From: an uncultured Pseudomonadota bacterium
Lineage (GTDB): Bacteria > Pseudomonadota > Gammaproteobacteria > Burkholderiales > Burkholderiaceae_C
Assembly (NCBI GenBank): GCA_900320815.1
Contig: ONTY01000245.1
Coordinates: forward strand, 1-5,198
DNA: 5,198 nucleotides
Reading direction: 5' to 3'
Of the stretch, positions 1-5,198 are shown in pieces (position 1 is the stretch's first letter; each line of letters opens with the position of its first letter). The position numbers and the translations under genes were made by a program. The notes below the pieces were generated by a model, which saw only the letters and a program-made list of their open reading frames with translations, was not told the DNA's origin and did no database searches.

Positions 1-69
1 GTGACCGTGGTGGTGGTGCCCGCACGCGTGGCACGAATGGCAAGAGTGGCAATGAGGTGTCGCAGTCAT
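1..69 (-). CDS. N-terminus of a His/Cys-rich, probably metal-handling protein (partial)
   Basis: Only the first 23 residues are in the window and the reading frame continues past the left edge. After MTATPH the peptide reads CHSCHSCHACGHHHHGH: four Cys in CxxCxxCxxC spacing with His between them, followed by a four-His run. Such N-terminal His/Cys-rich stretches are common in Zn/Cd/Pb/Cu/Ni transporters (P-type ATPases, cation diffusion facilitators) and metal chaperones, where they bind the metal in the cytosol; which family this is cannot be seen. An in-frame ATG lies at 78-76, but it overlaps the predicted -10 box, so I chose the ATG at 69-67. The predicted transcript start is almost at that ATG, so the mRNA may be leaderless. 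The MerR-type operator directly upstream is the main reason to believe this short frame is real. An efflux P-type ATPase or CDF protein is my preferred guess, not a proven call. Confidence 0.55.
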   Translation of the reverse strand, partial: MTATPHCHSCHSCHACGHHHHGH

Positions 70-76
70 GTGCGCC

Positions 77-107
77 ATTGCACACCCTGGAGCGGCTCCA
101 GGGTCAA
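77..107 (-). promoter_or_regulatory. MerR-type operator-promoter (ZntR/CadR/PbrR-like)
   Basis: On the minus strand a -35 box TTGACC (107-102) is followed by a 19-nt spacer and a -10 box TGCAAT (82-77). The spacer carries most of a perfect dyad with arms ACCCTGGAGC and GCTCCAGGGT around a single central base (104-84). An over-long 19-20 nt spacer with a dyad between the boxes is the signature of MerR-activated promoters, in which the metal-bound regulator untwists the DNA to align the boxes. The CTGGAG/CTCCAG core resembles the E. coli zntA operator, while the 21-bp length and 19-nt spacing resemble cadR/pbrR operators. The likely regulator is the MerR protein encoded at 1564-2019. Confidence 0.85.
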
Positions 108-186
108 GGGATGTGCCAAATGTTTGAATACTCCCATTTCTTATCATTGTATGCCGGCGTAAGTTGCCGGCAGGCGATGGATACCC

Positions 187-206
187 CATCAATTCTGGAA
201 TTGATG
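187..206. repeat. Perfect 9-bp inverted repeat with 2-nt centre
   Basis: The arms are CATCAATTC (187-195) and GAATTGATG (198-206), separated by TG. The symmetry is perfect over 20 bp and the loop is too short for an RNA hairpin at full stem length, so a DNA-binding dimer site is more plausible than a terminator. It lies about 80 bp upstream of the MerR-type promoter for the leftward gene. The binding protein is unknown. Confidence 0.5.
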
Positions 207-243
207 CAGCGCAGTTGGTGTGCCCGCGGGTTATTTCTTCGCG

Positions 244-259
244 TCCGCTGCGCAGCGGA
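244..259. repeat. Perfect 16-bp palindrome
   Basis: TCCGCTGC (244-251) is followed directly by its reverse complement GCAGCGGA (252-259). As RNA it would form a 6-bp stem with a tetraloop. Neither strand has a U-run after it, so it does not look like an intrinsic terminator of the acyltransferase. Its role is unknown. Confidence 0.45.
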
Positions 260-340
260 TGGAGGAATGAATTTCACGACAGCATAAGAGCCTTGTTGCA
301 GCACGCTCAATTGACCCTGGCGCCTGTTGCCACCACCGCC

Positions 341-1408
341 TTACCCGGCAGAAAACCGTGCTTTGAGCCGCAAAAACGGGCGTTCAATTAAGGCGAAAGA
401 AAGCAGCGCCAGCAGCGTGCCCCATGCAATGGTGCCCATTTGCGCGGCCAGTCCGGATGCCTGCATACGTTTCAAAAAAATACAGCAGACAAAATGCCAT
501 AGATATACGCTGTACGACACCACTCCCAATTGCATCAGCGGCGGCCAGCACAATATCCGGCGCACGCATGAATGCGGGTTATGCACAGCATCCAGAATAA
601 GCGCCGCTGCCAGCCATGTCACGGCGGTATAGGCAAAATAGTAAAAAAATCCGGTTTCTCCCGATTGCGGCATCACAGCAGCAAATATGATGGCCGCCAA
701 CGCTGCCACAGCACAGCGGCGGGGCAGGGCAATTGCGTTCTTTCCATGCAGCCAGGCAGCCAGTGCACAGCCCCACATGGGAAACTCAAGGCAAGTATCT
801 AGCCCATACACGCGCCGCCAGCGCGCGCCCACTATGAGCAACACAATCCGCCACAGCCATGAACATGCGGCCACTATCAACGCCGTGCGCAACACAAGGC
901 GAGTCCCGCCGCGCCTGATGCACACATACAGCACAGCAGGCCAGAGCAGGTAAAACTGTTCCTCCACCGCCAGCGACCAAGTGTGCGTGAAATATCGCAT
1001 ATCTTGCGTGCGCAGGGCGCGAATCCAATTGCTGGCATACAGTAGGCTGGCGCCGGCATCGCGCGCTTCGCGTGCAAATATGCTGTGATCCCACACGTAC
1101 ACCACCAGCAGCGTTATCAACAGCAGCGCCCATAATGCCGGCATCAGGCGCAGCGCGCGCCGCAGATAAAAGCGCAGCAAGGAAATTTGCCCTGTGCCCT
1201 CATATTCGCGCAGCAGCAGGCTGGTAATCAAATAGCCGCTGAGCACAAAAAAGATGCCAACGCCAATAAATCCTCCGGGCAGCGGCGTATTTTGCACATG
1301 GAACACCACCACCACGATGGCGGCCAGGCCACGCAAGCCGTCAAGCGCCGGAATATGGCCATCCAGCCATGCTGCATTTTTCTTTTGATTATTGTGTGAC
1401 TGCCGCAA
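341..1408 (-). CDS. OafA-type acyltransferase 3, putatively phase-variable
   Basis: This is an integral membrane acyltransferase of the acyltransferase 3 (OafA/YrhL) family. These proteins transfer acyl groups, usually acetyl, to lipopolysaccharide O-antigen, peptidoglycan or other surface glycans at the inner membrane. The visible motifs, numbered from the TTG at 1408, are IPALDGLRGLAA (19-30), the conserved His of VVVVFH (H37), GIFFVLSGYLIT (51-62), FYLRRALRLMP (80-90), HTWSLAVEEQFYLLWP (142-157), VSYSVYLWH (297-305) and the closing IERPFLRLK (341-349). Hydrophobic segments run through the whole length. At 355 residues it is the single-domain form without a C-terminal SGNH domain. The only start in this frame upstream of the domain is TTG, with no ribosome binding site, because a TGA lies at 1456-1454. 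Two ATGs upstream (1460-1458 and 1443-1441) are cut off from this frame by a C10 run at 1424-1415. A tract of 9 or 12 would join the first ATG and 8 or 11 the second. In the form sequenced here the gene is therefore probably off or poorly expressed. The acceptor molecule cannot be inferred from the neighbours. Confidence 0.88.
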   Translation of the reverse strand: MRQSHNNQKKNAAWLDGHIPALDGLRGLAAIVVVVFHVQNTPLPGGFIGVGIFFVLSGYLITSLLLREYEGTGQISLLRFYLRRALRLMPALWALLLITLLVVYVWDHSIFAREARDAGASLLYASNWIRALRTQDMRYFTHTWSLAVEEQFYLLWPAVLYVCIRRGGTRLVLRTALIVAACSWLWRIVLLIVGARWRRVYGLDTCLEFPMWGCALAAWLHGKNAIALPRRCAVAALAAIIFAAVMPQSGETGFFYYFAYTAVTWLAAALILDAVHNPHSCVRRILCWPPLMQLGVVSYSVYLWHFVCCIFLKRMQASGLAAQMGTIAWGTLLALLSFALIERPFLRLKARFSAG

Positions 1409-1414
1409 ACATGC

Positions 1415-1424
1415 GGGGGGGGGG
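1415..1424. repeat. Homopolymer tract (G10 on plus, C10 on minus) at the acyltransferase 5' end
   Basis: Ten consecutive G on the plus strand read as ten C on the coding strand of the acyltransferase. The tract lies between the upstream ATG codons and the conserved domain. Slipped-strand mispairing in such tracts changes the length by one or two bases and switches translation on and off. It is the longest homopolymer I see in the window. Confidence 0.85.
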
Positions 1425-1462
1425 CGGACTGCCGACGCTGCATCGATATTCTTTCAACATTA

Positions 1463-1491
1463 TTCAAAAACGATTGAGTCGGGCATATTAT
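1463..1491 (+). promoter_or_regulatory. Sigma-70-like promoter for merR-oxyR
   Basis: TTCAAA (1463-1468) and TATTAT (1486-1491) are separated by 17 nt, the optimal spacing. Transcription would begin near 1498 and leave a leader of about 65 nt before the merR start. The -10 boxes of this promoter and of the leftward acyltransferase promoter overlap base for base, so the two directions probably compete for polymerase. There is no MerR-type dyad here, so I see no evidence that merR regulates itself. Confidence 0.45.
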
Positions 1492-1492
1492 A
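1487..1492 (-). promoter_or_regulatory. -10 box for the acyltransferase
   Basis: A perfect TATAAT reads leftward at 1492-1487. The expected transcript start near 1480 would leave a leader of about 20 nt before the ATG at 1460 or about 37 nt before the ATG at 1443. The latter ATG is preceded at a suitable distance by GAAAGA, a weak ribosome binding site. I see no good -35 box 16-18 nt upstream, so the promoter may be weak or activator-dependent. Confidence 0.5.
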
Positions 1493-1563
1493 AAACTGTG
1501 CCGTGCGGCGCCTGGCGCGCCCGGCTAAGCTCTGTTGTTTTGCCTTTGTGTGTTTGCCCTCCC

Positions 1564-2019
1564 ATGAAAATCAGCGAACTCGCCCGCGCCAGCGGCGCGG
1601 CACCAGACACCATCCGCTACTACGAGCGCGCTGGGCTGCTGCCCGCGCCGCTACGCACCGCCGCTGGCTGGCGCGACTATGGCGCGGCGCACGCCGGACG
1701 GCTGGCGTTCATCCGCCAGGCGCGCAGCCTGGGTATGTCGCTGGATGAGGTGCGCGCGCTGCTGCGCTGCCACGATGGCGCGTGTGCCAACTGCCGGGCG
1801 GCGCACGCGCTCATCGACGCGCATCTGGGACACATTGAAGAGCGCATCAGCCAGTTGCGCGCGCTCCAGGGACAGATCGAGGCGCTGCGTGCGCGCTGCG
1901 ACTGGCGCTGCGAGGGCGCGCAGTGCGCCATCGTGCGCGGCATCAGCGAGCAGGCCGCCTGCGGCGCCCCTGCCGCGCCGGTGGACGGCGTGCACCCGCG
2001 CAGCGGCGCCGCGCATTGA
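1564..2019 (+). CDS. MerR-family metal-responsive regulator (CadR/PbrR/ZntR group)
   Basis: This 151-residue protein has the usual length of MerR metal sensors. The N-terminal winged helix-turn-helix starts at residue 1 (MKISELARASGAAPDTIRYY, then ERAGLLPAP), followed by the second DNA-binding helix region around RLAFIRQARSLGMSLDEVRALL (46-67). A long dimerisation helix spans about 80-111. Seven cysteines are present: C69, C74, C77, C112, C116, C121 and C133. C77, C112 and C121 sit where the Cd/Pb-binding cysteines of CadR/PbrR lie; the others are additional. ATG 1564 was chosen because the conserved HTH starts there. The frame upstream has no family similarity. There is no clear Shine-Dalgarno (the leader ends in a pyrimidine-rich stretch). 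oxyR begins 14 nt after the stop, suggesting co-transcription. The likely target is the MerR-type operator at 77-107. Which metal is sensed (Cd, Pb or Zn) cannot be fixed from sequence. Confidence 0.88.
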   Translation: MKISELARASGAAPDTIRYYERAGLLPAPLRTAAGWRDYGAAHAGRLAFIRQARSLGMSLDEVRALLRCHDGACANCRAAHALIDAHLGHIEERISQLRALQGQIEALRARCDWRCEGAQCAIVRGISEQAACGAPAAPVDGVHPRSGAAH

Positions 2020-2033
2020 CATGTGCAGCCGCC

Positions 2034-2996
2034 ATGACACTCACGGAACTCAAATACATCGTTGCTGTGGCGCGCGAGCGCCATTTCGGGCGCGCCGCCA
2101 AGGCGTGCTTCATCTCGCAGCCCACGCTGTCGGTGGCGGTGAAAAAGCTCGAAGATGAGCTGGAGGTGAAGATTTTTGAGCGCCGCGCCAGCGAGGTCAG
2201 TCTCACGCCGCTGGGCGCGGACATCGTGCGCCAGGCGCAGAGCGTGCTGGAGGGCGCCGAGGCCATTCGCGCCACCGCCCGCGCGGCGCGCGATCCGCTC
2301 AGCGGCGCGCTGCGGCTGGGGGTGATTTACACCATCGGCCCCTATCTGCTGCCCGCGCTGGTGCAGGCGAACATTGCGCGCACGCCGCAAATGCCGCTCA
2401 TGCTGCACGAGAACTTCACGGTGCGGCTGCTGGAGATGCTGCACGCCGGCGAGATTGATTGCGCCATCCTCGCGGAGCCGTTTCCCATGCAGGCTCTGGC
2501 GGCAGCGCCGCTGTATGACGAGCCGTTCGTCGCGGTGCTGCCCGCCGCGCATCCGCTGGCACATGAAGCGAGCATCAGCAGCGCGCAGTTGCGCGAGGAA
2601 ACCATGCTGCTGCTGGGCGCGGGGCATTGCTTTCGCGACCATGTGCTGCAGGTGTGCCCCGAGTTCGCGCGCTACGCCAGCCGCACCGAGGGCATCAGCC
2701 GCAGCTTTGAAGGCTCCTCGCTGGCGACCATCGTGCACATGGTTGCCGCTGGCTTGGGGGTGACGCTGGCGCCGCGCCTGGCTATGCCCGAGGGCGGGCA
2801 GGACGCCGCCGGGCTGCTGCGCTACGTGCCGCTGCGCGCCGATGACGACGGGCACAGCGCCCCCACGCGGCGCGTGGTGCTGTGCTGGCGGCGCAGCTTC
2901 ACACGCGTGCAAGCCATCGCTGCGCTGCGCCGCGCCTTGGGCGACTGCGCCCTGCCCGGCGTGCAGCGTGTGCAGGAAGTGGTGCAGCGGGTTTGA
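2034..2996 (+). CDS. oxyR: LysR-family peroxide sensor OxyR
   Basis: This is the transcription factor that senses H2O2 and activates peroxide-defence genes (catalase, alkyl hydroperoxide reductase, dps) as a tetramer. The N-terminal LysR HTH contains RHFGRAAKACFISQP (16-30), then TLSVAVKKLEDEL (31-43). The effector domain has the OxyR hallmark GHCFRD, with C199, and C208 nine residues later. These are the same numbers and spacing as the disulfide pair of E. coli OxyR, in which C199 is the peroxidatic residue. T100, T129 and H198, which help peroxide reaction in the E. coli protein, are also present, as is the IGPYLLP segment (101-107). The MVAAGLGVTLAPRLAMP stretch (236-252) is typical. Length is 320 residues against 305 in E. 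coli; the extra length is mainly in the C-terminal third. ATG 2034 aligns with the family start. The frame extends upstream but overlaps merR and shows no similarity. No catalase or ahp gene is in the window. Confidence 0.93.
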   Translation: MTLTELKYIVAVARERHFGRAAKACFISQPTLSVAVKKLEDELEVKIFERRASEVSLTPLGADIVRQAQSVLEGAEAIRATARAARDPLSGALRLGVIYTIGPYLLPALVQANIARTPQMPLMLHENFTVRLLEMLHAGEIDCAILAEPFPMQALAAAPLYDEPFVAVLPAAHPLAHEASISSAQLREETMLLLGAGHCFRDHVLQVCPEFARYASRTEGISRSFEGSSLATIVHMVAAGLGVTLAPRLAMPEGGQDAAGLLRYVPLRADDDGHSAPTRRVVLCWRRSFTRVQAIAALRRALGDCALPGVQRVQEVVQRV

Positions 2997-3063
2997 TACT
3001 CCTTGTCTTTACTTCTGTATACAGGCATCTTTGGCGGGTAATAATTGATATACCAGCACGTTT

Positions 3064-3632
3064 TTATGTGTGGCACAGTGACCGAAGGGTATGAAAGGAG
3101 CGATTGAAAAAGCCGTGGAAATGCAGTGTGCCACTGCCGGGCGTCATTATCATGGGGCAGTTTGAAAACCCCGCCAACCCGAAAGCGCATTATGAAACCA
3201 CGGGGTCAGAAATATGGGCAGATACCGATGGAAAGGTTGATGTGTTCATCGCCGGCGTGGGCACCGGCGGCACCGTCAGCGGCGCGGGCAAATATCTGAA
3301 AGAGAAAAACCCAGCCATCCGCGTGATAGCGGTGGAGCCGGATGCCTTGCCCCTGCTTTCTGGCGGCGTTGCCGGCTCGCACGCCATTCAGAGCATTGGC
3401 GCCAACTTCGTGCCCGCCGCGCTGAACACCGGCATTTATGACGAAATCATCCGCGTCGCCAATGACGATGCGTTTGACTTTGGCCGCCAGTTTGCCCGCA
3501 CCGAGGGCGTGCTCATCGGCATTTCTTCCGGCGCGGCGCCCGGAATTCCAGGGCAAGACCACCGTTGCCATCCTGCCCGATTCGGGCGCCCGCTACCTGT
3601 CCACGCCGCTGTTCGCCGCTGAAAGGGTCTGA
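3064..3632 (+). pseudogene. cysK: Decayed cysteine synthase A remnant
   Basis: The intact enzyme (O-acetylserine sulfhydrylase, PLP-dependent, about 310-330 residues) makes cysteine from O-acetylserine and sulfide. Only about the last 60% is here, spread over two reading frames. From 3064 the frame reads LCVAQ, a TGA stop at 3079-3081, then [14 protein letters not shown], matching the family LVLTPG-KGMKGAI segment. A shift of frame between about 3124 and 3140 leads into [56 protein letters not shown] and GISSGAA (to about 3537). There a second junction skips roughly ten residues and returns to another frame with [26 protein letters not shown], ending at 3632. The catalytic PLP lysine and the SGNTG substrate loop, encoded in the missing N-terminal part, are absent; oxyR ends 67 nt upstream. 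At least three independent lesions mean no functional enzyme. The long middle frame (3104-3622) should not be taken as a real protein. Confidence 0.87.
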
Positions 3633-3791
3633 GCGGGCTTCGTGCCGCCGCCGCAGCACTTGCGTGCAGCAGCGTCGCTGGGGCGCTGCCTACAATTGCT
3701 GCGGGATTTGCCTCGCCCCTCTGCTGTGCAAGGCTGTGCACGCGGAAGCGGCCACACACCGCAAGACAGGCCACCAACGAAAAGGCAGCGC

Positions 3792-5198
3792 ATGAAAAAA
3801 CCTTCCATACGGCAACGGCTCAGGTACTGGTTTGACAACCTGATGTCCAAAGGCACGCCCTCACTGTTGCTCATTCTCGGCGTCATCACCACCCTTGTGG
3901 TTGTGGCGGGCGGGCTGACCGCCGCCGCCCTTGGCGGGCCGGATGGAAAGGGCGAAGAGCCAACAGGCTCCACCATCTGGTTCACACTCATGCACGCCAT
4001 CAATACAGGCGTCCTTGCCAAGGAAGAAGGCCCCACCCCGTATCTGGTGGTGATGACCATCGTCACGCTGGTTGGCATTTTCATCACCAGTTTCCTCATC
4101 GGCACCATATCAAACGGCATCAAGGAAAAAGTCACGGAGCTGCAGCGCGGCAAGTCGCGCGTCATTGAAAACGGGCATGTGATTGTTATCGGGTTTGATG
4201 AAAACACCACGGGCATTATTGAGGAGCTGGTGTATGCCGCAGAGAATAAAAAAGACGCCGTGGCAGTGATTCTCGCCGACCATGACAAAACCGACATGGA
4301 AGACACCATACGCGACCGCATTGCAGATGAATACGGCAACCAGGACGCCTACATTACCGCCGCAGTGCGCGATCGCGACGTGCTGCAGCCCGCAAGAATT
4401 GCCGGCGGTGAGCGCGCCGAGATTCTGAATTTCCAGAAAACCATGGCGCGCCTGATGGTGCAGGCCGGGCGGCACCCGGGCATGTCGGAAATACTCTCCG
4501 AACTGCTCAGCTTCAAGGGCAACGAAATCTATGTGGAAAAAATACCCGCAGCCGCTGGCCATACGCTGCCGGAAATCAATCTCGGCATGCCGCATTCAAC
4601 GGCCATCGGCATCGTGCGGGACGACACCCCAGTGCTCAACCCGGGCGTGAACGAGGTGGTGCGCGAAACAGACAGCCTGATTTTGATTGCGCAAGACGAT
4701 GGCACCACAACCATGCAGGAAATGGCCGCCGTGGATGAAACCGCATTCCAGCGCGCGCCCAATGCGCCTGACGCGCCGCACACCATGCTGGTGCTGGGCT
4801 GCTCCGAGCTGCTCAAGCAAATCCTTCTGGAAGAGGACAGTTATGCCGCCGCCGGCTCGAAAGTCATTATTGCCGCCGAGCCGGGGAAAATTGACCCGGA
4901 CGCGCTTCCCGAGCCCGACAGCCTGGCGAATATCCAGCTGGAGCTGCGCGGCTGCAAAATCTTTTCGCGCCGCGTGCTGGAGCGCCTGGTGGCGGAGCGC
5001 CCGTCAAGCATCCTGCTTGTCTCCGATACTGGGCTTGGCGCCGAAGAAGCGGATGCGCGCACGCTCATGCTGCAGCTGCAGCTGACCGATATTGCCGAGG
5101 ACATCGGCAACGCCATCCCGCTGACTATTGAAATGAACAGCCCGCGCAACCAGAAACTCTCGCAAATGATGCGGGCGACGGATTTTGTGGTCAGCAGC
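3792..5198 (+). CDS. CASTOR/POLLUX-like two-TM ion channel with RCK domains (partial)
   Basis: The frame is open from ATG 3792 to the right edge (469 residues seen). It resembles bacterial homologues of the plant CASTOR/POLLUX/SYM8 channels, cation channels with cytosolic RCK (TrkA-N-like) domains; the physiological role in bacteria is largely unknown. A first membrane segment is at about 24-48. The pore-loop region follows (STIWFTLMHAINTGV, 60-74), and the second membrane segment is at about 84-107, ending in the family-like GTISNGIKEKVTELQRGKSR (104-123). RCK1 begins at NGHVIVIGFDENTTGIIEELV (127-147). A second RCK domain starts near HTMLVLGCSELLKQIL (330-345). The family SELLSFKGNEIYVEK block is at 236-250. 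RCK1 looks abridged: the sequence runs from DMEDTIRDRI (168-177) straight to DAYITAAVRD (185-194), although relatives have about 50 residues between these points. AAAAGG ends 6 nt before the ATG and serves as a moderate ribosome binding site. No terminator separates it from the cysK remnant. Confidence 0.82.
   Translation, partial: MKKPSIRQRLRYWFDNLMSKGTPSLLLILGVITTLVVVAGGLTAAALGGPDGKGEEPTGSTIWFTLMHAINTGVLAKEEGPTPYLVVMTIVTLVGIFITSFLIGTISNGIKEKVTELQRGKSRVIENGHVIVIGFDENTTGIIEELVYAAENKKDAVAVILADHDKTDMEDTIRDRIADEYGNQDAYITAAVRDRDVLQPARIAGGERAEILNFQKTMARLMVQAGRHPGMSEILSELLSFKGNEIYVEKIPAAAGHTLPEINLGMPHSTAIGIVRDDTPVLNPGVNEVVRETDSLILIAQDDGTTTMQEMAAVDETAFQRAPNAPDAPHTMLVLGCSELLKQILLEEDSYAAAGSKVIIAAEPGKIDPDALPEPDSLANIQLELRGCKIFSRRVLERLVAERPSSILLVSDTGLGAEEADARTLMLQLQLTDIAEDIGNAIPLTIEMNSPRNQKLSQMMRATDFVVSS

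Larger units (their letters stand above)
108..340. other. Intergenic region with two palindromes, no convincing gene
   Basis: No frame here has recognisable similarity to a protein family. The short open frames (for example 310-104 minus) have no family motif and the longest ends inside the operator. The stretch is less G+C-rich than the merR-oxyR block. It holds two perfect inverted repeats, listed separately, and no hairpin followed by a T-run, so the acyltransferase has no visible intrinsic terminator. Confidence 0.5.

Noticed and set aside
244..259. Intrinsic terminator for the acyltransferase at the 16-bp palindrome
   Set aside because: Neither strand has a T-run after the stem, and the hairpin would be short.
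104..310. Small minus-strand frame (68 codons) between the acyltransferase and the operator
   Set aside because: It has no family similarity, no ribosome binding site, and ends inside the MerR-type operator.
1677..2912. Long minus-strand open frame (411 codons) opposite merR-oxyR
   Set aside because: It is a product of high G+C in the third codon positions of the real genes. The translation is His/Arg/Gln/Ala-rich with no recognisable domain.
3015..3024. CTGTATACAG palindrome between oxyR and the cysK remnant as an operator or terminator
   Set aside because: Ten bases of self-complementary sequence are too short to call, with no T-run and no intact gene downstream.
3660..3696. Promoter for the channel gene (TTGCGT and TACAAT)
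   Set aside because: TACAAT at 3691-3696 is a fair -10 box, but the nearest -35-like hexamer is 25 nt away and nothing suitable lies at 16-18 nt.
3593..4339. Long minus-strand open frame (248 codons) opposite the channel gene
   Set aside because: It is antisense to the clear CASTOR/POLLUX-like frame, is rich in Ser/Met/Thr as expected of a shadow, and has no family motif.
1..5198. CRISPR array, tRNA, rRNA, insertion sequence or DNA uptake sequences
   Set aside because: I saw no regularly spaced repeats, no cloverleaf-like segment, no transposase motif, and no neisserial or Haemophilus uptake motif by eye.

Overview
The window looks like chromosomal DNA from a Gram-negative proteobacterium. 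The evidence is an OxyR with the canonical redox cysteines, a MerR regulator of the CadR/PbrR/ZntR metal-sensing group, an OafA-type membrane acyltransferase and a CASTOR/POLLUX-type channel. I cannot fix the genus. I saw no neisserial DNA uptake sequence or Haemophilus uptake signal. The merR-oxyR block is visibly richer in G+C than the acyltransferase and the far-left intergenic region.

Left edge (1-340): on the minus strand the beginning of a His/Cys-rich protein (CxxCxxCxxC plus HHHHGH) runs off the window. Directly upstream is a textbook MerR-type operator-promoter: TTGACC, a 19-nt spacer holding most of a perfect 21-bp dyad, then TGCAAT. This is probably a metal-induced efflux or metal-binding gene. 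The rest of the interval to 340 is non-coding as far as I can tell and holds two perfect palindromes.

341-1408 (minus): an OafA-type acyltransferase 3. Its open frame has only a TTG start. Two upstream ATGs with a perfect TATAAT box are separated from it by a run of ten C, which puts both out of frame. This is the arrangement of a phase-variable contingency gene.

1463-2996 (plus): a promoter overlapping the acyltransferase promoter drives a likely merR-oxyR pair, with 14 nt between the genes. The MerR protein and the operator at the left edge are divergent, as in a classical regulator/target pair, but the acyltransferase lies between them.

3064-3632 (plus): a decayed cysteine synthase (cysK) remnant with no N-terminal third, an in-frame stop, a frameshift and a C-terminal deletion/frameshift.

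3792-5198 (plus, runs off the right edge): a two-TM CASTOR/POLLUX-like ion channel with RCK domains. The first RCK domain appears to lack about 50 residues from its middle, in frame.

Taken together, the intact regulators concern metal and peroxide stress. The acyltransferase probably modifies a surface glycan in a switchable way. The cysK remnant, and the insertion-like position of the acyltransferase, suggest the locus has been rearranged.
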